Origin: Psychrobacillus sp. FSL H8-0483
GTDB lineage: Bacteria; Bacillota; Bacilli; Bacillales_A; Planococcaceae
Assembly (NCBI RefSeq): GCF_038637725.1
Contig: NZ_CP152052.1
Location: 2,029,501-2,093,500, forward strand
Direction: 5' to 3'
Length of the DNA: 64,000 nt
Positions within the stretch are counted from its first letter, which is position 1. Every line of letters begins with the position of its first letter. Of the stretch, positions 16,981 through 24,565 are shown piece after piece. Under the pieces are notes generated by a model, which was not told the DNA's origin, made no database searches, and saw nothing but the letters and a program-made list of their open reading frames with translations. A program made the translations under genes and the position numbers.

Positions 16981-18093
16981 ATGCAAAATGGGAAAATAAA
17001 TTCATTCCAGTTTTTGGTATTGGTTGTTTTCTTTTCAATTGGTACAAGCATCTTATACGTCCCATCAATTTTAAGTTCTCAAGTAAAACAAGATGCTTGG
17101 ATTGTAGCGATTATTGGCACTGGAATTGGTCAATTAGTTATTTGGCTCTTTACTACTATTGCTATGTGGTATCCTACTCTTACCTATACCGAAGTAAACG
17201 AAAAAATATTTGGAAAAATAATTGGTAAAACTATATCTATTCTATTTGTTTTTATGTGTATTCTTTATACATCTGCTCTTCTATCACATTCTGGGACATT
17301 TTTAATTACACAAATGTTTCCCAAAACACCCATATTAGCGCTGAACATACTAATGGCTTTACTAGTCGTAATAGCAGTTCGTCTCGGTTTAGAAACAATT
17401 GCTCGTTCCGCTGAAATATTCATTTTTGTGTTTTTATTTCTTTTTATTTTATTAACGCTAACAATTTCTCCAAAAATCAATTTCGAAAATCTGGAACCAT
17501 TTTTCCAAGAAAATATTGGTTCACTTCTTCATTCATCAATTGCTGTAGTTGTTGTATCATCAGTAAATTCTATTGTTTTATTTATGATATTCCCAGCTTT
17601 TATAAAAGATATTGAAAAAGCTAAAAAGAACTTTTTTATTGGGAATTTTATCGGTGGTATTATCGTTACTATCATTACATTATTATGTATTTTTGTACTA
17701 GGTTCTACTACAACTGCACGACAAGTATATCCGAGCTATGCTTTAGCTAAAGTGATAAACGTTGGAAATTTTCTAACGCGGATAGAGGCCCTAATGGCGA
17801 CTTTATGGATTCTTGGGTTGTTTTTTAAGGCAGTACTTTATTTCTATGCTGCTATTTTTGGCTTGAAACAAATTTTTAGCTTGAAGGATTATCGTTCTTT
17901 AACCTCTTCCTTAGGCGTAATTATTGTTGTATTGTCAGTAATAATTTTCCCTAATATCTTATATCATTTAAAATTTGACTCGAAAGTATCTATTGCCCTC
18001 TCCCTTATAATTGGATTCTTTTTTCCTCTATTGCTAGTAGTTATATATACAATGCGAAAGAAAAAATTGAAAAAGGATCCAGACCACTCTTAA
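16981..18093 (+). CDS. Spore germinant receptor subunit B (GerB family, APC-type)
   Basis: A 370-residue integral membrane protein with about ten helices, belonging to the spore germination branch of the amino acid permease superfamily. It starts NSFQFLVLVVFFSIGTSILYVPS, the family's usual first helix, and ends in a basic tail. In germinant receptors the B subunit binds the amino acid or similar germinant; which one cannot be predicted. AAGGAAGGA precedes the ATG. It is the last gene of the operon, 27 bases after the D-like gene. Confidence 0.92.
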   Translation: MQNGKINSFQFLVLVVFFSIGTSILYVPSILSSQVKQDAWIVAIIGTGIGQLVIWLFTTIAMWYPTLTYTEVNEKIFGKIIGKTISILFVFMCILYTSALLSHSGTFLITQMFPKTPILALNILMALLVVIAVRLGLETIARSAEIFIFVFLFLFILLTLTISPKINFENLEPFFQENIGSLLHSSIAVVVVSSVNSIVLFMIFPAFIKDIEKAKKNFFIGNFIGGIIVTIITLLCIFVLGSTTTARQVYPSYALAKVINVGNFLTRIEALMATLWILGLFFKAVLYFYAAIFGLKQIFSLKDYRSLTSSLGVIIVVLSVIIFPNILYHLKFDSKVSIALSLIIGFFFPLLLVVIYTMRKKKLKKDPDHS

Positions 18094-18117
18094 ATTATCA
18101 GAAGAAGCAAAAAGGGG

Positions 18118-18225
18118 GTGAATAAAACACCTTTTTCCTTGCAAGATAGTCGAATGCAATTTAGAAGTGAGTTACATACAATCACTCGTAAAAAAATAAT
18201 TAAAGACGTCTCAGAGCTAATTTGA
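18118..18225 (+). other. Short frame with good RBS, probably a broken small gene
   Basis: A GTG preceded by AAAAAGGGG opens a 35-codon frame (NKTPFSLQDSRMQFRSELHT...). After its TGA the same frame continues open for 38 more codons to 18,342. This looks like a small gene interrupted by one stop. I do not recognise a family. Confidence 0.3.
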
Positions 18226-18290
18226 AGCACGACGGAGGAATTGGTCAATTTGGTTCAAAAAGGAATTATTAATGAAAAAACGTATTTTTT

Positions 18291-18324
18291 AAAAAAGGTT
18301 CCCAAATACATATTTGGGAACCTT
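18291..18324 (-). terminator. Hairpin with T-run on the minus strand
   Basis: AAGGTTCCCAAATA pairs perfectly with TATTTGGGAACCTT. The T-run (TTTTTT) follows the stem only on the minus strand, although both flanking genes are on the plus strand. It would stop transcription running backwards from the recombinase region. Confidence 0.6.
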
Positions 18325-18360
18325 AATTTGTGATAAAATAGGAGGACATGAGGTGAGAGA

Positions 18361-19317
18361 ATGCAACGTGAAATTCCGAAAATTCTAAAAGATTTCTTAG
18401 TCTATTTAACAACAATCAAAGGAAAATCATTACGAACAAGGAAAGAATACGAATACGATATCAGCTTGTTTTTCCGATTTTTAAAAGCAATCGAAGATGA
18501 TATAGCATTTGATAACATGGATGACATTCCGATTAAAGATATCACCATTGATTTTATTCGTGAAATATCCTTAGAAGATATGTATTTGTTTCTGGAGTAC
18601 TGTGAAGCACAACGACATAATAGTGCTGCTACAAGAGCGAGAAAGACAGCTACACTTAGATCATTTTTTAAATACTTAAAAGGGAAAAAAAGATTAATTG
18701 AAGATAATCCTGCTGATGAGTTGGAAACGCCAAAGATAGGGAAGAAAAAGCCTATTTATATGAATCAAGAGGAAGCAGAAATGTTTATAGCTGGAATAAA
18801 GAGAAGTAATCACTACTACCGCAATTACAGTATGATTATGTTCTTTTTGAACTTAGGGATTCGTGTTTCGGAGGTATGTAGCTTAAATATTAACTCCATT
18901 CAAGACAATATGTTACGAATCGTCGGTAAGGGAGACAAAGAACGTACTGTTTTCTTAAACAAAGCTTGTATACAATCTCTTCACGTCTATATGGAGAAAG
19001 AACGTCCCTTTATCCAAGGAGCTAGCTCAAATGAAGCGTTGTTTTTATCGCAAAAAGGTACTAGATTAACACGACAAACCGTTGCGAAGATTGTAAAGCA
19101 AATCAACAAGGACTCGGGCTTAAACAAAGCAAAAATAACTCCTCATAAGCTACGGCATACTTCCGCAACCATTATGTATAAAAACGGAGCAGATATTCGA
19201 AGTTTACAGCATATCCTGGGCCATACAAGTGTTTCCACTACCCAAATTTATACCCATGTGGAGGACAAAGAAATTCAACAAGTAATTGAAAACAATCCGT
19301 TCAACAATTTAGGTTAA
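18361..19317 (+). CDS. Tyrosine recombinase, XerC/XerD-like
   Basis: A 318-residue site-specific recombinase with a complete catalytic set: Arg in GIRVSEVCSLN, Lys in VGKGDKERTV, His and Arg in HKLRHTSATIMY, His in ILGHTSVSTTQ and the nucleophile Tyr in QIYTHV. The N-terminal SAM-like core-binding domain covers about residues 1-125. It resembles Xer proteins rather than phage integrases: there is no arm-binding domain and the size is right. AGGTGAGAG precedes the ATG. Its 3' end overlaps a dif-like site (19,308-19,341). Whether it is the housekeeping Xer or a stand-alone recombinase with its own site, as in XerS/difSL, is open. Confidence 0.88.
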   Translation: MQREIPKILKDFLVYLTTIKGKSLRTRKEYEYDISLFFRFLKAIEDDIAFDNMDDIPIKDITIDFIREISLEDMYLFLEYCEAQRHNSAATRARKTATLRSFFKYLKGKKRLIEDNPADELETPKIGKKKPIYMNQEEAEMFIAGIKRSNHYYRNYSMIMFFLNLGIRVSEVCSLNINSIQDNMLRIVGKGDKERTVFLNKACIQSLHVYMEKERPFIQGASSNEALFLSQKGTRLTRQTVAKIVKQINKDSGLNKAKITPHKLRHTSATIMYKNGADIRSLQHILGHTSVSTTQIYTHVEDKEIQQVIENNPFNNLG

Positions 19318-19341
19318 TATAATTTTATTATGTAAACTAAA
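19308..19341 (+). other. dif-like site A overlapping the recombinase 3' end
   Basis: The sequence is TTTAGGTTAATATAA, then TTTTA, then TTATGTAAACTAAA. TTATGTAAACT (19,328-19,338) equals the XerD half-site of the B. subtilis dif. The left arm is an imperfect inverted copy. The whole matches site B (21,097-21,131) with three substitutions and one indel. It is probably a recombinase binding site. Confidence 0.5.
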
Positions 19342-19426
19342 TGATACATAAAGTAGTAGTGCGACAATTATATAGATAAATTCATAAATAATACTTTGTC
19401 ATTCAAATACGAACATATATCACTTT

Positions 19427-19558
19427 GTTGATTGAATCGGCAGGCGGCGACTCCAGCGGGATGAGTGAGACAGATAAGCCATAACAAACGACGCGTGAGC
19501 TGTGGTGGTGGCTTATCGCTCACCCCGCGGAAAGCGTTCGCCTAAAGTGGAAATCAAC
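19427..19558. repeat. Long dispersed palindromic repeat, copy 2
   Basis: It begins GTTGATT, has GGCGGCGACTCCAGCGGGAT and ends CCCCGCGGAAAGCGTTCGCC plus TAAAGTGGAAATCAAC. The outer ends pair, and an inner pair GTGAGACAGATAAGCC / GGCTTATCGCTCAC also folds. It is the same family as 9,249-9,372 and occupies much of the gap after the recombinase gene. Confidence 0.75.
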
Positions 19559-19678
19559 TATATAGGGTACACCTTAGAATTCAATTGCTTTTTTGTTCTT
19601 TTGAGTAGCAAACGGTAAGGATGGAATATACTACGTTATACACATACTGTACCAAAAGCTGAAAAGGATGGATCGTAC

Positions 19679-19864
19679 ATGAGGATATCTGAAATCTACG
19701 CGAAGTATTTAAAAGGAGAGAAATTTAAAAGCATTAGTGACATTAATCTAGGGCGCCTACCAGTTAAGCAAGCAGCGGATTTAGTTGGATCTTCGCCAAT
19801 CATGCAGGAATTAGCAAAAAAACATTCCAAAAACTTAAAATACAATAAAAAATACCCACTTTGA
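19679..19864 (+). CDS. Small hypothetical protein
   Basis: A 61-residue basic protein (MRISEIYAKYLKGEKF..., ending NLKYNKKYPL) without membrane segment or recognised motif. AAAGGATGG lies upstream of the ATG. Its stop codon sits in a small hairpin CCCACTT/AAAGTGGG. Family unknown. It is the only plus-strand gene between dif-like sites A and B. Confidence 0.4.
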   Translation: MRISEIYAKYLKGEKFKSISDINLGRLPVKQAADLVGSSPIMQELAKKHSKNLKYNKKYPL

Positions 19865-19880
19865 ATAAAGTGGGCTAGGA

Positions 19881-20072
19881 TTAATTATTTTTTTGATAGT
19901 TAGTGATTCTTTTTACTAATGGGTCCGATTTACTTACATGTATCGGCTTTACCATATCGCCAGTTACACGCTTTTCACGTTTCGTGTTTTTACTTGCACT
20001 GAATAGCCTTAATTTACTTGCTGCACGCTCTTTAATATCATCGGTATTAATTGGAGTTTTGACACTGACCAT
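19881..20072 (-). CDS. Small hypothetical basic protein
   Basis: A 63-residue Lys/Arg-rich protein (MVSVKTPINTDDIKERAASKLRLFSASKNTKREK...) that I do not recognise. An excellent AAAGGAG lies 8 bases before the ATG at 20,072, which argues that it is translated. It converges on the small plus-strand gene and lies 56 bases downstream of the membrane protein gene on the same strand. Confidence 0.55.
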   Translation of the reverse strand: MVSVKTPINTDDIKERAASKLRLFSASKNTKREKRVTGDMVKPIHVSKSDPLVKRITNYQKNN

Positions 20073-20127
20073 ATGAATCACTCCTTTCCTTTATATTACA
20101 TGATTTTTTGGCGTTCGGTCAAGCGAG

Positions 20128-21030
20128 TCATTCTTCATCCATCAGCTCAATTGTGTTTGTTAATGCTACCATATACTCAATATTTTCTATATTTTTACTA
20201 ACAGTCTGATGTAATAGCTCAAATAAGTATTTATCTAAAATATCAAAGGAATACGTATAGCTTTCTATCACAGTAATATATTCGTTTCGATTGTAAAAGA
20301 AATAGTATACAAGATAGCTCTTTTTTAACAAATTATCCTCATCTATCTTATTCCAAACCGCAGATTCTCCAGTTTCCTTTGATTCTTCCACTAAATCACG
20401 TAATTTTTCAGGAGCAGTATTATGGAATATGTTATACGTAAATGCACCATTGATTGGATGGTTTTTGTACCCCATTTGGGTTTCCGCTAGGAAATATTCT
20501 AATACTTCTTTATAGTCTATCGTAGATTCAGATAAGAAATCTAACGTTCTACCAGACGCATCATCACCAGTGAAATATGCCATAAGCCTCGCCTTAGTTC
20601 CGCTAATTTCAACCGTTTCTATAGCAGCTTGTTCTATATTGTCTACCTCAAATTCCAAGTTTAAAAACTTGAATCTTTTCAAACGTTTAAAGGCGACAGG
20701 GATAGTTAAAAATAACAGCAACCAGATGAAGAGTAAAAAGAGACCACGGAAAATAATTTGATTGAAGTTAGATTCTACAAAAGGTTTAACAATAATGGTA
20801 AATGCGGTTTCTTTTTCTTGTACATCATTATTAATCTCAGACTCAGATTGTAAAAGTAAAGCTTCTGGATTCTCTTTCATCGTCGATATCCCGATTAAAA
20901 TGGATGCAACCATCATCCAAGCTATAATTACAACAATTCCTGCAGTATATAAATACGGAATAAAAAAATTAACCCATTGGAAAAACGTTCTTTTTTCGCT
21001 ATTCATATTCGTTTGTTGAATTTTTCTCAC
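20128..21030 (-). CDS. Membrane protein of unknown function
   Basis: About 300 residues with two N-terminal membrane helices (LYTAGIVVIIAWMMVASILIGI and IIFRGLFLLFIWLLLFLTIPVAF) enclosing an acidic loop of about 45 residues. The C-terminal part is cytoplasmic and mostly helical (about 180 residues), with LEFEVDNIEQAAIETVEIS resembling a linker or coiled segment. I do not recognise the family. The start is a GTG at 21,030 with weak GGGG upstream, or the ATG eight codons in. It lies between dif-like sites A and B and is read away from the adjacent acetyltransferase. Confidence 0.65.
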   Translation of the reverse strand: MRKIQQTNMNSEKRTFFQWVNFFIPYLYTAGIVVIIAWMMVASILIGISTMKENPEALLLQSESEINNDVQEKETAFTIIVKPFVESNFNQIIFRGLFLLFIWLLLFLTIPVAFKRLKRFKFLNLEFEVDNIEQAAIETVEISGTKARLMAYFTGDDASGRTLDFLSESTIDYKEVLEYFLAETQMGYKNHPINGAFTYNIFHNTAPEKLRDLVEESKETGESAVWNKIDEDNLLKKSYLVYYFFYNRNEYITVIESYTYSFDILDKYLFELLHQTVSKNIENIEYMVALTNTIELMDEE

Positions 21031-21096
21031 CCCGTTTTTCTCTATAAATTGAGTTTATAGAAGTCAAACTAATCTTTCAATAGAGAAGTATAAATA

Positions 21097-21131
21097 TTTA
21101 GGTTTACATAATATTATTATGTAAACCTAAA
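21097..21131. other. dif-like palindrome, site B
   Basis: TTTAGGTTTACATAA and TTATGTAAACCTAAA form a perfect 15-bp inverted repeat around TATTA. Each arm contains TTATGTAAAC, the XerD half-site core of Bacillus dif. It lies in the divergent gap between 20128- and 21205+, so an operator role is an alternative. No T-run follows. Confidence 0.5.
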
Positions 21132-21204
21132 ACTATTTTTAAGTATCTAATTATTTGTTATACTATAATATGGAATAAATAAGGAGAAATAGGGGGATAT
21201 TTTC

Positions 21205-21756
21205 ATGTTTACACACAAAATAGACGACAACACAGAGCTAAAAATGCTCGATTTACGGGATGCTGAACATGTGTTCGATTTAACGATACAATCAAAAGAA
21301 ACACTGAAGGAATGGCTACCATTCATTGATTACACGAAGTCTGTTGCAGATACGCAGAACTTTATCCAATCTACTATGAAACAATTCGGTGAGAATAATG
21401 GATTCCAAGCAGGCATTTGGTATGACGGTAAAATAGCCGGAGTTATTGGTTTTCACAAAATCGATTGGAATAATAAATCAACAAGTATTGGATATTGGCT
21501 TGGAAATGACTATGTAGGATTAGGTTTAATGACGAAGTCTGTCCATGCTTTTGTAGATTATGCTTTAATTGACTTGAAATTGAATCGAGTGGAAATTCGT
21601 GCAGCTGTAGAAAATAAAAAAAGCAGAGCAATTCCCGAAAGGCTTGGATTCACAGAAGAAGGCTGTGTGAGACAAGCAGAGTGGCTTTATGATCACTATG
21701 TGGATCATGTTGTTTACGGTATGCTTGCTAGTGATTGGATTAGTATAGAGAAGTGA
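21205..21756 (+). CDS. RimJ/RimL-type GNAT acetyltransferase (YdaF-like)
   Basis: A 183-residue GNAT of the ribosomal-protein N-acetyltransferase branch. Family blocks are LREWLPFIDYTK-like SKETLKEWLPFID, STSIGYWLGNDYVGLGLMTKSV (acetyl-CoA loop) and LNRVEIRAAVENKKSRAIPERLGFTEEGCVRQAEWLYDHYVDHVVYGML. B. subtilis YdaF is the best-known relative; its real substrate is uncertain. AGGGGGATA precedes the ATG. Single gene. Confidence 0.85.
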   Translation: MFTHKIDDNTELKMLDLRDAEHVFDLTIQSKETLKEWLPFIDYTKSVADTQNFIQSTMKQFGENNGFQAGIWYDGKIAGVIGFHKIDWNNKSTSIGYWLGNDYVGLGLMTKSVHAFVDYALIDLKLNRVEIRAAVENKKSRAIPERLGFTEEGCVRQAEWLYDHYVDHVVYGMLASDWISIEK

Positions 21757-21920
21757 TCTTTATTATTGCTCAATTAGGAATGAAAGTTCTTAATTGAAAG
21801 GTATTTCGTATAGTTACAAATAGCATATTTAAAAAGAATAAAGTGTCGAATAAGGACAAACCATAGAATCATATGATTATAGTGCACAACTATTAATCAA
21901 ATCTTTTAGGGGGGCCAAAT

Positions 21921-22166
21921 TTGACGAATAAACAGAATCCGGCACCGTTTGATAAAATGATGATTATTCGGACTACCATACTATTACTAGCCTGGATTAA
22001 CCAGTTTTTAGTTATGAAAGGTTATAAGGCTTTGCCAATTACTAATGAAGATATTACGTTTATAATCACTCTTTTAATATCCATTTGGGCTTGGTGGAAA
22101 AATAATGATGTGCGTTACAAAGCAAGACGTAATACGCAATATTTGAAAGATAGAGGGCTAAAATAG
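21921..22166 (+). CDS. Orphan phage-type holin, SPP1 family
   Basis: An 81-residue protein with two hydrophobic segments (IIRTTILLLAWINQFLVMKG and DITFIITLLISIWAWWKNND) and a charged tail. IRTxxLxLAxINQFL and WAWWKNN are the signatures of SPP1-type holins, which permeabilise the membrane for endolysin. No endolysin or other phage gene is nearby, so it is a prophage relic or a co-opted small membrane protein. The start is TTG at 21,921 with AGGGGGG at good spacing. A terminator follows. Confidence 0.75.
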   Translation: MTNKQNPAPFDKMMIIRTTILLLAWINQFLVMKGYKALPITNEDITFIITLLISIWAWWKNNDVRYKARRNTQYLKDRGLK

Positions 22167-22176
22167 AAGAGATTCC

Positions 22177-22217
22177 TAGGATGTAAAGCGATTTCCCATC
22201 GTTTTATGTCCTATTTT
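22177..22217 (+). terminator. Terminator after the holin gene
   Basis: TAGGATGTAAAGCGAT pairs with ATCGTTTTATGTCCTA (13 Watson-Crick pairs plus wobble) around TTCCC and is followed by TTTTG. Confidence 0.6.
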
Positions 22218-22275
22218 GAGTAGTTAGGAACATGCAGTTTTTCAATTCAAAGCGTAAATTCATACTTAAGAAATG

Positions 22276-22312
22276 GCCCTGATGCACTCTTAAATGAGTA
22301 GATCAGGGCTTT
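22276..22312. terminator. Weak hairpin downstream of the neopullulanase gene
   Basis: GCCCTGAT pairs with ATCAGGGC. The T-runs are poor on both strands, so termination is only a possibility. Confidence 0.35.
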
Positions 22313-22406
22313 AAACGTTCAGGGAAGTCATTAGTTTTACATCTAGAATTCTTGTGCATGAGCCACTCGATTTTGGAGGCTAAACACGGAAAAATTTTAT
22401 CGAAAA

Positions 22407-24152
22407 TCAATGGGTGTCAGACAAGATGCAAAATCCGTATTCCCCCAATTTGATTTGAGGAGCATCGAATTCGGCTTCACAGCTATAGAGAACTTCATAA
22501 TTGCTGCCTGTTTCAAGTGAAAAGGTTTGTTCTGCCGAATTTGGATTGAGAAGGACAACAACGGATTTTTTTTCGGTGTACTTCCGATAACCAAATATAC
22601 CATTATCTGCTTGAGGTAACAGGAAACGAACTGCTCCTTCGTTCGCCAAGAGCTTCTCTGTTTTACGAAGTGTAGTCAATGTCCGTACATGATTCTTAAT
22701 GTCGGAATTATGATTTTCCACGTCCCAATCCATGCATTTCCTGCAGCCGGGATCTCCTTTACCTGTTAGCCCAATTTCATCTCCGTAATAAATACAAGGC
22801 GTTCCCATAAAGGTAAGGAGCATAGTAAAAACCTGTTTTGTTCGCTTCACATTACCATCGCATTCTGTCAAGATCCTTGAGGTGTCATGGCTACCTATCA
22901 GATTGAAGGTGAAATCGAACACGTTTTTTGGGTAGCTAAAGTATACCGCGCTCATATTCTCTAAAAATTGTTTGGAGCTAATATTTCCTTTAGCAACTAG
23001 ATTCAATATATTTGTTGTAAAAGGATAGTTCATGACTGCATCGAACTGGTCTCCACGAAGCCACGGCATGGAATCATGCCATATTTCTCCAAGTATATAA
23101 AGGTCTGGTTTTGCGTCTTTCATAGCTCTCCTAAATTCACGCCAGAAGGAGTGATCTACCTCATTAGCTACGTCTAGTCGCCAGCCATCAATATTAAATT
23201 CCTTAATCCAATATGTCCCCACATCCATCAAATATTTTTTTACTTCTGGGTTTGAAGTATTCAATTTCGGCATAGATTCAACAAAAGCAAAAGCTTCATA
23301 ATTCGGTCTTGCTCCCCCTTGAACGGGAAAGTTGTGTATGTGGAACCAATCTTTGTAAAGAGAATTCTCACCTTTCTCCAGAACATCTTGGAAAGGTGGG
23401 AAGTAGTAGCCGCTATGGTTGAAAACTGCGTCCAGCATAACCTTGATTCCTCTGTTATGGCACTCGGAAATCAGTTTCTTGAAAGAGTTTACATCGCCAA
23501 ATTGAGGGTCAAGTTCCATAAAGTCAATCGAATCGTATTTATGATTGGAATAAGCTTTAAAAATCGGATTGAAATATATGCCGTTAACACCGATATCTGA
23601 AAGATGGTCTAGATGTTCAGTAATCCCAGCAAAGTCACCACCGAAGAAATTATTTATTGCTGGCAGCTCACTACCCCATAACTTCGTATTTTTGGGATTT
23701 ATCGAAGGGTCCCCATTTGCGAAGCGCTCCGGAAATATTTGATACCAAATGGTTTCCTTCACCCACTCAGGTGCCTTAAACTTTTCTTCTTTGTGGAGGT
23801 AAGGAAAACAAAAATAATAATCAGAATTAGTTGGGGCTATTTTATAAAATCCTTTTTCTGTATAAATAAGGTCCTCATTGAGAGAAGAAAGCCTAAAACC
23901 GTACCGCAGTCTACGAGTTATGGCGAATGCTTCTACTTCCCAGTAGTCAAACAGTCCATCACTTCCGGCCAGGGTCATTGGAACTTCTGAAAACTGCCAT
24001 TCCCCATTTTCCCAGATGTACGGGTCTCCCATAATCAAAGAAACACGCGTCAGGTCATTTTGTTTTGATTTAATACGGATATGCAAAGTACGATCGTCTA
24101 CCATGTAAGCAAAATTATCGACAGGCCTGTGAAAAATAGCGGCTTTTTCCAT
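22407..24152 (-). CDS. Intracellular neopullulanase / cyclomaltodextrinase (GH13_20)
   Basis: A 581-residue cytoplasmic glycoside hydrolase without signal peptide. An N-terminal beta-sandwich (about residues 1-125) precedes the catalytic barrel, as in cyclomaltodextrinases and neopullulanases. The four GH13 regions are present: DAVFNHSG, GWRLDVANEV (nucleophile Asp), LGEIWHD (acid Glu) and IGSHDTSR. It would cut imported linear and cyclic maltodextrins or pullulan fragments. AAAGGAG precedes the ATG. It is divergent from malE and shares its operator region: a CG-centred operator lies 17-34 bases before the start. Confidence 0.9.
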   Translation of the reverse strand: MEKAAIFHRPVDNFAYMVDDRTLHIRIKSKQNDLTRVSLIMGDPYIWENGEWQFSEVPMTLAGSDGLFDYWEVEAFAITRRLRYGFRLSSLNEDLIYTEKGFYKIAPTNSDYYFCFPYLHKEEKFKAPEWVKETIWYQIFPERFANGDPSINPKNTKLWGSELPAINNFFGGDFAGITEHLDHLSDIGVNGIYFNPIFKAYSNHKYDSIDFMELDPQFGDVNSFKKLISECHNRGIKVMLDAVFNHSGYYFPPFQDVLEKGENSLYKDWFHIHNFPVQGGARPNYEAFAFVESMPKLNTSNPEVKKYLMDVGTYWIKEFNIDGWRLDVANEVDHSFWREFRRAMKDAKPDLYILGEIWHDSMPWLRGDQFDAVMNYPFTTNILNLVAKGNISSKQFLENMSAVYFSYPKNVFDFTFNLIGSHDTSRILTECDGNVKRTKQVFTMLLTFMGTPCIYYGDEIGLTGKGDPGCRKCMDWDVENHNSDIKNHVRTLTTLRKTEKLLANEGAVRFLLPQADNGIFGYRKYTEKKSVVVLLNPNSAEQTFSLETGSNYEVLYSCEAEFDAPQIKLGEYGFCILSDTH

Positions 24153-24168
24153 AACAAAACTCCTTTAT

Positions 24169-24186
24169 TGTGCAATCGTTTGCACT
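24169..24186. promoter_or_regulatory. LacI-family operator 1
   Basis: TGTGCAATCGTTTGCACT is a near-palindrome with a central CG, placed just before the neopullulanase ribosome binding site. It matches operators 2 and 3 in TGTGCAAnCGnTT. The likely ligand is the LacI-type regulator encoded at 31,652; CcpA is less likely because two cre positions mismatch. Confidence 0.6.
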
Positions 24187-24338
24187 TAGTAAACAAAACA
24201 TTCTGTATATTAAAAGTATCAGAGCGAATTAAATATAACAAGTATTAGTTTTTTTAAAAAACTAGACTACTATTATAGAATGGAAAACCCTCTAAATAAT
24301 TTTGTTTCAGAATTTTTTAAATAAAAAGAAAATAGATA

Positions 24339-24395
24339 TTGTTAAACATTAGAATAAATGTATAATAGACTCATAAGTTGTGCAATCGCTTTCAT
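24339..24395 (+). promoter_or_regulatory. Promoter toward malE with operator 2 at the start site
   Basis: TTGTTA (24,339-24,344) and TATAAT (24,361-24,366) are 16 bases apart. TGTGCAATCGCTTTCAT (24,379-24,395) covers the expected downstream start region. This operator differs from a perfect CcpA cre at only one position, so it may serve both the local regulator and CcpA. Confidence 0.6.
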
Positions 24396-24502
24396 AGATT
24401 TTATCTATCAAAAATTCCTCATACTAACTAGAATATTTCAAGCATTATAGGGATATGCATAAAAATATATAGCGATAAATGGTAACGGTTACAATAGTAT
24501 GT

Positions 24503-24521
24503 TTGTGCAAGCGCTTGTTCA
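24503..24521 (+). promoter_or_regulatory. LacI-family operator 3 upstream of malE
   Basis: TTGTGCAAGCGCTTGTTCA is a CG-centred palindrome of the same type as operators 1 and 2, about 45 bases before the malE start. Just upstream, TGGTAACGGTTACA (from about 24,480) is a further CG-centred imperfect palindrome that might be a fourth site. Confidence 0.55.
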
Positions 24522-24565
24522 ACTTGGGGAAGAAGAGATCTATACACTTATGAGGGGGTAAAGAA

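Noticed and set aside
24379-24395. Operator 2 as a pure CcpA cre site
   Set aside because: It has one mismatch to the cre consensus and shares an extended TGTGCAA half with two sites that fit cre poorly, so the local LacI-type regulator is the better candidate.
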